Shown: positions 8,610 to 15,832 of the stretch, in pieces
How the letters are laid out: each line of letters begins with the position of its first letter
Position numbering within the stretch: the stretch's first letter is position 1
NCBI GenBank assembly: GCA_963582345.1
Contig: CAUZSN010000032.1
Span: 1-25,598, forward strand
DNA length: 25,598 nucleotides
Source: CAUZSN01 sp963582345
GTDB lineage: Bacteria; Planctomycetota; Planctomycetia; Planctomycetales; Planctomycetaceae
Reading direction: 5' to 3'
Program-made: the position numbers and the translations under genes
The notes under the pieces: generated by a model
Database searches by the model: none
What the model was told of the DNA's origin: nothing
Seen by the model: the letters and a program-made list of their open reading frames with translations, nothing else

Positions 8610-9719
8610 ATGACACACAAAATTCGATACCTCATGGTGGGTGGATTTCTTGGTGCGGGGAAGACAACAACACTGATACGGCTAGCTCGGCACTATATGG
8701 ACCGGGGACTGCGAGTTGGAATCATCACTAACGATCAGGCGAGCGACTTGGTTGACACGCACACGTTCCGTTCACAAGGTTTCAATGTCGGTGAAGTTGC
8801 CGGCGCATGTTTCTGTTGCCACTTCGACGAATTGATCAGCACCATCAAGACGTTGGAAACTGATCAAACGCCCGACATTATTCTGTCTGAACCGGTTGGC
8901 AGTTGCACCGACCTGGTCGCGACGGTCATCCGACCGATCGAGCAATTGTTTGGTGCTCAATTCAGCGTCGCCCCATACGCAGTCATCCTGAAACCCAGCC
9001 ATGGCCAGCGCATTCTACGTGGAGAACGTCACTCCGGCTTTTCACCTAAAGCAGCGTACATTCTGACGAAGCAGTTGGAAGAAGCTGATGCGATCCTGAT
9101 TAATCGCATCGACGAATTGACCCCGCAACAGGTCGATGAGTTGGCGGAGCTGATTCGGGAACATCACCCAGACGTTCCTGTGTTGCGGATTTCCGCGCGC
9201 ACAGGTAACGGTTTCGATGAATTGATCGAGCTCCTGGATCAACAAGGTGAATTCGGCCGGCGAGTGCTTGATATCGATTACGACACTTATGCCGAGGGTG
9301 AAGCGGAACTCGGTTGGCTGAACAGCAGAATGCGGATAACGGCGTCCACAAAATTTTCGCTCGACGAGCTATTGCTTGAAGTCGTGACCCGTCTGCGTGA
9401 TGCATTGAATAACGCCGAGGCGGAAACAGCTCACCTGAAGACAATCGGTCTGTGGGAGGGCTTTTTCGGCGTCGCCAATTTGATCAGTAGTAAGGACGAG
9501 CCCGAACTGTCGTTGCCCGCTCACTGCAACGTTCAGACAATCGATCTGATCGTCAACGCCCGCGTAGCCTGTAACCCGATCTTGTTAGAGCAATACGTCA
9601 GTGCCGTCATCGAAGAAGCATGCGAAGCACGAGACGCAACGGTGGAATCCCGTCAGACTCAAAGCTTTTGTCCGGGACGGCCCGTTCCGACTTATCGTTT
9701 CGGCGCATCAACAGTGTAG
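8610..9719 (+). CDS. CobW/CobP47K-family GTPase (putative metal chaperone)
   Basis: A 369-residue G3E GTPase. The family delivers metals such as zinc or cobalt to target enzymes at the cost of GTP. Seen: P-loop GGFLGAGKTT (residues 11-20), Cys motif ACFCC (66-70), equivalent to the CXCC metal site, SEPVGSCTDL (93-102) and NRID (NKXD equivalent). The C-terminal part does not look like the usual CobW_C domain; it includes HLKTIGLWEGFFGVANLI and ends with Pro/Arg-rich sequence, so the target may differ from that of the well-studied members. The frame opens at a TTG at 8574, but ATG 8610 is preferred because AAGGCA lies about ten bases upstream and the conserved fold starts a few residues later. 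It is divergent from the aminotransferase gene and alone on its strand. Confidence 0.88.
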   Translation: MTHKIRYLMVGGFLGAGKTTTLIRLARHYMDRGLRVGIITNDQASDLVDTHTFRSQGFNVGEVAGACFCCHFDELISTIKTLETDQTPDIILSEPVGSCTDLVATVIRPIEQLFGAQFSVAPYAVILKPSHGQRILRGERHSGFSPKAAYILTKQLEEADAILINRIDELTPQQVDELAELIREHHPDVPVLRISARTGNGFDELIELLDQQGEFGRRVLDIDYDTYAEGEAELGWLNSRMRITASTKFSLDELLLEVVTRLRDALNNAEAETAHLKTIGLWEGFFGVANLISSKDEPELSLPAHCNVQTIDLIVNARVACNPILLEQYVSAVIEEACEARDATVESRQTQSFCPGRPVPTYRFGASTV

Positions 9720-9857
9720 CCATACTTCGCCATTCACATCATAAACGCAACACGCAATCTGAGCACTTCGGCGCTAGCGAGCTTATTTTCAGATTGGCGG
9801 TTTGAAAATCGGATTTCTTTCGGACTCCGAAATGCAAAATTTGCGGTGACGACTTGC

Positions 9858-10220
9858 TTAGTCATCCAGTTCGTCGTGATCATCTAATTCCTCGGCATCT
9901 TCACTCGAACCGACTCGCGGTTTGTTTGTCTTTGAACGTCGAAACACGGCAACGACATCTTCGATCGGGACGACATACAGCAGGTTATCCGGCTCGAAGC
10001 CCACAGGGATCGCGTTCTTCGGATGGAACAGAACTTTGTCGTACTTCAAGACGGGGCAATCGTCATCGTTGTCGACCTGGACGCTGATTTCCACGACGCG
10101 ACCAGTTATAGTCGGGATTTCCGCTTGATCGGGCAATACGATTCCGCCGCGCGTAGTATGCCGGCTTTCATCTTTGCGGATCAAAAGCCGCATTCCCAAT
10201 GGCTCAACGAATTCAGTCAA
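9858..10220 (-). CDS. GroES-like co-chaperonin, orphan
   Basis: A 120-residue Cpn10-family protein. GroES heptamers cap the GroEL folding chamber in the cytoplasm. The N-terminus has EPLGMRLLIRKDE and the mobile-loop motif TTRGGIVLPD, including the Ile-Val-Leu triplet that contacts GroEL, followed by GRVVEI and the YDKVLFHP segment. Beyond the usual ~97 residues there is a strongly acidic tail ending EDAEELDDHDELDD. No groEL gene is adjacent, which means it is either a second GroES paralogue or works with a chaperonin elsewhere. The start is TTG at 10220, supported by GGAGG on the minus strand (plus-strand 10229-10233) eight bases upstream; there is no in-frame ATG that would keep the conserved N-terminus. 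An AT-rich TAATATAAG on the minus strand near 10270-10280 could be its -10 region. Confidence 0.85.
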   Translation of the reverse strand: MTEFVEPLGMRLLIRKDESRHTTRGGIVLPDQAEIPTITGRVVEISVQVDNDDDCPVLKYDKVLFHPKNAIPVGFEPDNLLYVVPIEDVVAVFRRSKTNKPRVGSSEDAEELDDHDELDD

Positions 10221-10350
10221 TACTCTAACCTCCGGATCCAGGTCGACTTACAAAACCCGCCACAATGACCTTGGGCTCTTATATTACCGAGTTTCAGAAT
10301 TTTGGAAAAGAGCTGGCCTTGAAGATGTGGAATTGAAAATGACACGAAAT

Positions 10351-10383
10351 AACAAAAACCCCCCCACCGAACAACGGTGAGGG
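10351..10383 (-). terminator. Rho-independent terminator
   Basis: Read on the minus strand, CCTCACCG pairs with CGGTGGGG around a five-base TTGTT loop, extended by one more G-C pair, and is followed at once by TTTTTGTT. This is a classic intrinsic terminator. It points toward the GroES-like gene and so shields that gene from transcription coming from 10.4 kb and above. The nearest minus-strand gene upstream is the frameshifted small membrane protein about 300 nt away. Confidence 0.75.
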
Positions 10384-10682
10384 CACAGGAAAAGAGAAGG
10401 CCGACAAAATTTCAGCGTGAGGTCAACACTGTGAACAGGTCTTCGTCAACCAATGATCTGTTTCGAGTAAGTGGCGAGTCATCCTGGCGAAGTTGCTCTT
10501 CGCAAAATCAAACTCGCGAATGAATCAAACGACCGATCTAGCCTGTACAATTCAATTTTTGGAGTGAGGATCACGGGTATGCAGACGGCCCTTTTTCTTG
10601 TACTCCGGAGGACTGTATGTCAAATTGGCTATCGCAATCGTCAAAAACATCGCCGAACGAACTGCCGGGTACGTGCGCCTTG

Positions 10683-10866
10683 CTAGTACATGAGCCTTTG
10701 GTATTGGCAAAACTGACTGATGGCCCCGCAAGCCAAGCCAACGTCTTCCAACTTTCTGATTAACCGCATGGGATACTTCAGTAAGCCCGACAACCAATCT
10801 CAGTACTGCGATGGTAACAACAATGACCATTTCGGTCGAAATGATAACACCAGCTTCCTCGTTCAA
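10683..10866 (-). pseudogene. Frameshifted small single-pass membrane protein
   Basis: From a TTG at 10866 the minus strand reads MNEEAGVIISTEMVIVVTIA, then LRLVVGLTEVSHAVNQK: a short acidic start and one hydrophobic helix. After that the frame turns into Arg/Pro-rich sequence. Skipping one base in the run AAAG (plus-strand 10751-10756) gives a sensible continuation, LEDVGLACGAISQFCQYQ, before a TAG at 10683-10685. That join resembles short planctomycete membrane proteins of the type 'STELVLxxTI...GLxEVxxAVxxELxDVxxAIGxxxQ' that I recall. A charged Arg in the middle of the helix is another sign of decay. A sequencing error is the main alternative. Without the shift, the open frame continues to 10552 as low-quality sequence. 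Confidence 0.5.
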
Positions 10867-11580
10867 CAGTTCGTGAAATTAATTCGTCATGGAATAGGTT
10901 CTTCTGTTTGTTGTTGGAGCAGTTAGAGTTTTGGGTCATCTTGCGTCGCGACATTCATTTTGTCTTGCTTCCAAGCAGGACACTTCTCCATTCCGGCTCC
11001 CTTGTTTTCTTGACGCGAGCCACGTGAATCGCCCTGAATGCCAATTCGACGAAAGCGTTAAATTTTCTTGACAAACTGTTAGTCGTCGTTTGCATAAGCG
11101 CGGAAGCCTTAACGCTTTGATCAATTCGTAAAACTATGCGTCTTTAGATGCTTGTCTGGCACCATCCCGTATTTGAATACTGACTGAAATCAACAGTTGC
11201 AACGACTTTCAACCTGATATCAAGAAGTAAGTGATGTGCAACAAAACAGTTAGAAATTCATGCCTTAGTGACGCTACGCGTGCATTTCTGCAACGTTAGT
11301 CGCTGCGGCCGACGCGATGCTGGCGAAGTCTCGCCCGGGCAATTCGTGCTACGGACCTCATTCCGTGACGTTTGACATGCAAAATTGATATTCCTCCAAC
11401 CGTGGATTTCTGCTACCAACCCGCGCGGTACGTCGTCGTCAATGTGAAAGGTGGCAGGATCACTCCGTGAGCCGTCGGCGAACGAAGAGTGCGTGCTGAT
11501 TTAAATTGTCTCACACAACTGTAGCGTATCACGTTGATGACTGGATGAAGTTAGCCCTCTGGTTCGCCACGAAGACCTGT
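10867..11580. other. Non-coding stretch, 0.7 kb
   Basis: No convincing gene in any of the six frames; open frames here are short and lack ribosome binding sites. A TTGACA at 11068-11073 and another at 11372-11377 are not followed by a good -10 hexamer at 16-18 bases. I see no tRNA cloverleaf, long inverted repeat or tandem repeat. The sequence may be decayed coding DNA or the upstream region of the lipoprotein gene. Confidence 0.5.
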
Positions 11581-11826
11581 ATGGTAAGAGTTGTTGTAGC
11601 AATTCTATCGCTGTCCGTCAGTATTGGCGTGGTTGGTTGTCAAGTGGGCCGTATGGCAACGTCGATCAATAACGACTCGCATGTGCCATCACTACAGTTT
11701 CAAATGGTCCCCAAGCAGTGGGAGCCGAGATTGGACGCTAAAGCCGTCGAAGTGTCCGCTGAATCTGAAGAAGTTGATATCACGGCCGGCAAGCAAACGA
11801 CTGAAAAGATGCGTAAAGTACAATAG
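11581..11826 (+). CDS. Small predicted lipoprotein
   Basis: An 81-residue protein with a textbook lipoprotein signal: MVR, then the hydrophobic run VVVAILSLSVSIG and lipobox VVGC with Cys20 as the lipid-modified residue. After the Cys come GRMATSINNDSHVPSLQF and a charged, acidic tail, suggesting a short unstructured outer-surface or periplasmic peptide. The frame is also open from ATG 11545 and TTG 11506; I chose 11581 because it gives a normal 19-residue signal peptide, but no start has a strong ribosome binding site. Function unknown. A similar signal peptide and GCQ motif occur in the broken frame 56 nt downstream. Confidence 0.6.
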   Translation: MVRVVVAILSLSVSIGVVGCQVGRMATSINNDSHVPSLQFQMVPKQWEPRLDAKAVEVSAESEEVDITAGKQTTEKMRKVQ

Positions 11827-11881
11827 CCACAAAATGGCGTCTGTTCTGTAAATGCATCAACCAGTCAAATACTTGAAATAA

Positions 11882-12067
11882 TCCACTGTTCGTGAAGAGC
11901 TGCGTGTCGAGACAGACCAAACGCGATCTAACACCAATTCGAAACAGCCGCCGTTTATTCTTCGAGTATCCGCTCTGATACTTGTGTGCGCCACCGTTAC
12001 AGGCTGCCAGATCGCCAAATCGATGCATCCATTCGCAGATCGACGTTTTTCTAGTGTGCCTGTGTAA
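11882..12067 (+). pseudogene. Remnant of a second small lipoprotein gene
   Basis: This open frame encodes FILRVSALILVCATVTGC, a clear hydrophobic signal with lipobox VTGC, then QIAKSMHPFADRRFSSVPV and a TAA. The frame contains no ATG, GTG or TTG upstream of the signal: it is closed by a TAA at 11879 and its only unusual candidate starts are CTG at 11900 and an ATT inside the hydrophobic run. It shares the GCQ(V/I)-x-(R/K) start of the mature part with the lipoprotein just upstream. The simplest reading is a decayed tandem relative, though initiation at a rare codon is possible. Confidence 0.4.
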
Positions 12068-12506
12068 GGAAATAGAAAATCGGCAAGAACTTGGGATGAT
12101 GCATCAAACCCGAACTGCTGCGGATAGTTTCGGCGTGGAGCTGAAAAATTCCGATCGCTCCACGCGATCTCGATGGGAAAATTGGCTTAATCAATTCAGC
12201 AAGACAAAACGTATACCACTAATACAAAAAGATTTACAACAAATCGAGGACGTTGGTGTAGCTGTCGGCCACGCCGACGACTAGAATGAGTTTTAGGACC
12301 ACTCGTTCCGGAACAGCCGCTTGGTGCGTCCACCTGATTGCCCAATAACGGATCGTCCTTTGTCGCTGGTATTGCTAATGATCGATGGCTAGAATGGCCT
12401 CGCCCAGACAGCAAATTAATAGGTTCTTCATAATTGCACTTCGCGACCCGACTGCTACGAGCTCATCAAAGCGGCGGAAAGCTGAATTTGTTACGCTGCC
12501 ATTCGA
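12068..12506. other. Non-coding stretch upstream of hpf
   Basis: No supported gene. One plus-strand frame stays open to 12284 and its last 50 residues, ending KDLQQIEDVGVAVGHADD, look somewhat protein-like, but it has no start or ribosome binding site of its own. It may be decayed coding sequence. No terminator or repeat was recognised. Confidence 0.45.
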
Positions 12507-12534
12507 TTGACGGTTTTTCGGCTGGCACTACAAT
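12507..12534 (+). promoter_or_regulatory. Sigma-70-type promoter of the hpf-pts cluster
   Basis: TTGACG, a 16-base spacer and TACAAT: five of six consensus bases in each hexamer. Transcription would begin near 12541, leaving a leader of about 55 bases before the GTG of hpf. It is the best promoter match I see in the window and sits exactly where the cluster should start. Confidence 0.6.
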
Positions 12535-12595
12535 CTTCTTGTGGCAAACAGCAATTGTCCGTTCTCGTGATTTGTTCAGCCGAGGAGGTTCCTTC

Positions 12596-12958
12596 GTGCA
12601 GGTTGCCATCACGAGTCGGCATGGGAATGTTTCGGACCACACGCGTGAATATATAATTACAAAGTCGGAAAAACTCCTCACGTATTTCGAACGCGTCACT
12701 GCCATTCAGGTGACTGTGGATTACGAAGGTGACCACGTGAAAATTGAAATCCTGGTTAACGCGGAGCACAAGCATAATTTTGTGGCGCACGACATCGGCG
12801 ATGACGTACCGTCAACCTATGACCGAACAATGCACAAGATGGAACAGCAAATCCGAAAGTACAAAGATAAAATTCAGGACCACCGTCGCGTCTTGTCGAT
12901 TAACAAAATCGCCGAACGTGAGTCGTCAAAAGCTGAATCAGAAGAGCCCGCTACTTGA
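12596..12958 (+). CDS. hpf: Ribosome hibernation promoting factor, short form
   Basis: A 120-residue HPF/YfiA-family protein. These bind the 30S decoding region and inactivate ribosomes in slow growth or starvation. The beta-alpha-beta-beta-beta-alpha fold is recognisable: MQVAITSRHGNVSDHTREYI, a helix to about residue 35, VTVDYEGDHVKIEILVN, and the basic second helix MHKMEQQIRKYKDKIQDHRR. It lacks the C-terminal dimerisation domain of long HPF and instead ends in a short acidic tail. The frame is open further upstream, but GTG 12596 is the start: GAGGAGG at 12582-12588 sits seven bases ahead. It heads the cluster hpf-ptsN-HPr-EI. In Proteobacteria hpf also lies next to ptsN in the rpoN operon, which makes the assignment stronger. 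Confidence 0.92.
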   Translation: MQVAITSRHGNVSDHTREYIITKSEKLLTYFERVTAIQVTVDYEGDHVKIEILVNAEHKHNFVAHDIGDDVPSTYDRTMHKMEQQIRKYKDKIQDHRRVLSINKIAERESSKAESEEPAT

Positions 12959-13090
12959 CTCGTTAGTTCATCGATTGCGGTGAATCTGTCCAGCAATGAC
13001 ATCTATATTTTTAACGTACTGTAACAACCAATACAGAACATCGAGGTGCCTCTAGCTGCATCCCGATTCCATCCGGCAAAGGAGCGTTTC

Positions 13091-13564
13091 ATGAAGTTGT
13101 TGGACTTCGTGGTCCCCGAAGCAATCATCGCCGATTTAGACGTCGAGACAAAAGAGCAAGCGATTCGCGCTCTCGTCGGCAGTATGAAGAATGCGGGATG
13201 CGTCCAACAGGACGACCAAGATGGCATCGTAACTGCCATCCTTAAACGAGAAGAACTGGGCTCGACCGGAATTGGGAACGGTGTCGCCGTTCCGCATACT
13301 AAACACCCGTCGGTCGACCGGCTAGTCGCTACGATTGCTCTTTCGAAAAAGGGAGTTGACTTTGCAAGTTTGGACGGCGAAGCTGTTTATGTTCTGTTCT
13401 TGTTGATCTCGCCACCCGATCAGCCCGGTGATCATCTCCGCTGTCTGGAAAACATCTCCAGGCATCTGCGGAATCAAAACTTCTGCAATTTTATGAGACA
13501 GGTGCGGTCCAAGGAAGAAGTCCTTGAGTTGTTGAAAGAGGCGGATAACAACCAGTTGGGTTAA
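13091..13564 (+). CDS. ptsN: PTS EIIA of the nitrogen-regulatory type (PtsN-like)
   Basis: A 157-residue single-domain EIIA of the fructose/mannitol/Ntr fold. It receives a phosphate from HPr on His69 in GNGVAVPHTKHP, the position matching the active His of E. coli PtsN. LGSTGIGNGVA and the region around LLISPPDQPGDHLRCLENIS are family hallmarks. No EIIB or EIIC domain is fused or encoded nearby, so it is expected to regulate other proteins through its phosphorylation state and not to transport sugar. ATG 13091 is preceded by AAAGGAG at 13078-13084, a strong ribosome binding site. The frame is open further upstream, but the added residues do not look like the family. Confidence 0.92.
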   Translation: MKLLDFVVPEAIIADLDVETKEQAIRALVGSMKNAGCVQQDDQDGIVTAILKREELGSTGIGNGVAVPHTKHPSVDRLVATIALSKKGVDFASLDGEAVYVLFLLISPPDQPGDHLRCLENISRHLRNQNFCNFMRQVRSKEEVLELLKEADNNQLG

Positions 13565-13690
13565 CGTTCTGCGACGGTGGTTGCCGGCTCGGTCATTCAA
13601 CCGGTCTGCGTCCGCACGACGCTGGCGTTCTGAACGAGGCAAGTAGGCCGCCCAGCAAACGTTTCATGAAACAAGAATTCACAAATCGCC

Positions 13691-13972
13691 GTGTGTCGCC
13701 AAACCGTCAGTGTGAATCTGAAGCAAGGATTGCATTTAGTGCCGTGCTCGCGCATTGCGCAGGCTGCGTCCAATTTTTCCTGTGATGTACGAATCATACG
13801 AGAACACGTCACCGTTGACGCCAAGAACATCTTCGATGTGATGTCGTTAAGCGCTGAGTACGGCACAACACTCGCCCTGCAGGCCTTTGGTGAAGGTGCT
13901 TCGGAAGCGATTCAAGAACTCGTGAAGTTATTCGAATCGAACTTCAACTGTGAAGAATCGGTCGATACATAG
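13691..13972 (+). CDS. HPr-family phosphocarrier with altered active site
   Basis: A 93-residue HPr-like protein that should pass phosphate from Enzyme I to EIIA. From the GTG start at 13691 the active His falls at residue 15, exactly the canonical position, which supports this start even though its ribosome binding site is weak. The active-site loop reads GLHLVPCS, whereas canonical HPr has GLHARPA: Arg17, which helps phosphotransfer, is Val. The regulatory Ser46 site reads VDAKNIFDVMSL: Ser46 is Asn, so HPr-kinase control is not expected. The rest fits well (AEYGTTLALQAFGEGASEAIQELVKLFE). It is 126 bases after ptsN and 72 bases before the Enzyme I start. An ATG at 13666 opens a different frame that soon leaves the HPr sequence. 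Confidence 0.85.
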   Translation: MCRQTVSVNLKQGLHLVPCSRIAQAASNFSCDVRIIREHVTVDAKNIFDVMSLSAEYGTTLALQAFGEGASEAIQELVKLFESNFNCEESVDT

Positions 13973-14044
13973 GCGAGGGCTTCGTCTTTGAAGTCCGAAT
14001 TTCGATGTCCGAAACAAATCTCTGGAACGAATCCGTTCGGAATC

Positions 14045-15793
14045 ATGTTTGTTAAACGTGGAATCGCCGTTTCGCCAAGAGTCGTCACCGGCTCTGCCAT
14101 GCTCCTGGGGACAGAGGGGTTCCGAATCCCTCAGCACTTCGTCAGTGTGGATGCGGTCGAGACTGAGATCGCTCGGTTTCATGTCGCCTTGGACACTGTG
14201 TACACCGAAATTTCCAAGAATGCTGAACTAGCTCGCGATCAATTGGGCAAGCAATACGGAGCCATTTTCGAAGCTCACCTTCAGATGGCATGCGATCCAA
14301 AATTGATTCAAGAGATTGACAGTTTGATCAGCGAACACTGCTATTCTCCCGAATTTGCAACCAGCCGAGTGTTGCGCCGCTATGCAAAAATTTTCCAGAA
14401 TCTGGACAATCACTATCTGGCTGAGCGTGCTGTTGATATCTTCGACCTCGAAAAACGAATTCTCAGGCACCTGCTAGGTGAACGGCGTGAGGAGTTGGCT
14501 CATCTGACTGCACCGGTGCTAGTTTTGGCTCACAATCTGACTCCCAGTGAAACCGCCAGCCTGAATAAGAAGTTCGTACTAGGTTTCGCGACAGAGGTCG
14601 GTGGCCAAACTAGCCATACGGCCATCCTGGCGGGCGCCTTGGAAATCCCAGCGGTCGTTGGCATCGGTAATTTTCTTTCCGATGTTTCCGGCGGTGACAC
14701 AGTAATTATCGACGGCAACCACGGCGAAGTCATCATCGATCCTGACCAGGACACTCTGGACAAGTATAGGGATCTTGAGCAGCAGTTTAATTCGTTCACC
14801 CAACATCTGCAGTCGCTCCGGCCTCTACGTTCCGAGACTCTTGACAACATCCGAATTCATTTGATGGGAAACATTGAATTTCCCGAGGAAGTCGAACACT
14901 GCACGCAACGTGGGGCTGACGGCATCGGACTGTACCGGACTGAGTTTCTATACCTCAAAAACGACCGCGAACCGACGGAAGAGGACCACTACGAGGCATA
15001 CTGTCGCGTGATCAGCGCCTTCAAACAAATGCCAGTCGTGATCCGCACGCTTGACCTCGGCGCCGATAAGATTCCCGGCACCTACAGCCAGTTCCAAACG
15101 GATGGAATGAATCCAGCAATGGGGCTGCGCAGCATCCGGCTGAGTCTGCAGAATCTACCATTGTTCAAAACGCAGCTTCGCGCTATCCTGCGTGCCGCTG
15201 TATTGGGAGATGCGCGCATTATGTTTCCCCTAATCACCTCGCTGCTGGAACTGCGGCAAGCGAAAATGATTCTCGGCGACGTAGTAGAAGACCTTGAAGA
15301 ACAAAAAATTACATTTAAACGCGACGTTCCTATTGGCATGATGGTCGAAGTCCCTGCCGCCGCCATGCTCGCCGACAAATTCGCGCTGGAGGTGGATTTC
15401 TTTTCCATCGGAACCAACGATCTGATCCAATACACGTTGGCAGTCGACCGTTCCGATCAGAATGTCGCCAACTTGTACAAGTCAGGCGATCCATCTATCC
15501 TGAGACTGATTCAGTCGGTCGTCCAGGCTGGCGCAAAGCATGACGTACCGGTTACGGTGTGTGGACAAATGAGTTCGGATCCGACGTTCATTCCGTTATT
15601 GGTCGGAATGGGTATTCGAAACATTAGCGTCACGCCGCATGCCATCCCGGAGCTGAAAGAAATTATTCGTAACATGAGTATCCAGCAGGCCAAGGAAATT
15701 TCCGACCATTCGCTGACTTTGGAGACAGCCCGCGACGTAGACAATTACTTGCGGGGAGAATTGAATCGAATCTGTCCCGATTTGGTGATGTAG
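14045..15793 (+). CDS. ptsI: PTS Enzyme I (PEP-protein phosphotransferase)
   Basis: A 582-residue Enzyme I, the usual length. It takes phosphate from PEP on a His and gives it to HPr. Seen: the HPr-binding helical domain (about 30-145), the phosphohistidine motif GGQTSHTAILAGALEIPAVV with His191, GLYRTEFLY, the PEP-barrel segments IRTLDLGADK and SIGTNDLIQY, and the catalytic Cys in VTVCGQMSSDP. No N-terminal GAF domain is present, so unlike proteobacterial PtsP it lacks the glutamine-sensing module even though its partner is PtsN-like. The near-invariant SPG at the N-terminus is SPR. ATG 14045 is chosen since MFVKRGIAVSP aligns with the family start; a TTG at 13988 would add 19 residues of unlike sequence. 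It lies between the HPr gene and the RNase gene. Confidence 0.92.
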   Translation: MFVKRGIAVSPRVVTGSAMLLGTEGFRIPQHFVSVDAVETEIARFHVALDTVYTEISKNAELARDQLGKQYGAIFEAHLQMACDPKLIQEIDSLISEHCYSPEFATSRVLRRYAKIFQNLDNHYLAERAVDIFDLEKRILRHLLGERREELAHLTAPVLVLAHNLTPSETASLNKKFVLGFATEVGGQTSHTAILAGALEIPAVVGIGNFLSDVSGGDTVIIDGNHGEVIIDPDQDTLDKYRDLEQQFNSFTQHLQSLRPLRSETLDNIRIHLMGNIEFPEEVEHCTQRGADGIGLYRTEFLYLKNDREPTEEDHYEAYCRVISAFKQMPVVIRTLDLGADKIPGTYSQFQTDGMNPAMGLRSIRLSLQNLPLFKTQLRAILRAAVLGDARIMFPLITSLLELRQAKMILGDVVEDLEEQKITFKRDVPIGMMVEVPAAAMLADKFALEVDFFSIGTNDLIQYTLAVDRSDQNVANLYKSGDPSILRLIQSVVQAGAKHDVPVTVCGQMSSDPTFIPLLVGMGIRNISVTPHAIPELKEIIRNMSIQQAKEISDHSLTLETARDVDNYLRGELNRICPDLVM

Positions 15794-15832
15794 ACAATGT
15801 CGGAATACACACCCCTCAAGGAAGGGTGTCAG

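Noticed and set aside
11068..11097. TTGACA as a promoter in the non-coding stretch
   Set aside because: No acceptable -10 hexamer at 16-18 bases; the best (CATAAG) needs a 19-base spacer, and no gene follows for several hundred bases.
12523..12539. TGGCAC element resembling the -24 half of a sigma-54 promoter, tempting next to ptsN and hpf
   Set aside because: The -12 half lacks the required GC (TCTT instead of TTGC), while a much better sigma-70 promoter overlaps it.
13666..13780. ATG at 13666 as the HPr start
   Set aside because: It is in a different frame and its translation leaves the HPr sequence; the GTG at 13691 places the active His at residue 15.
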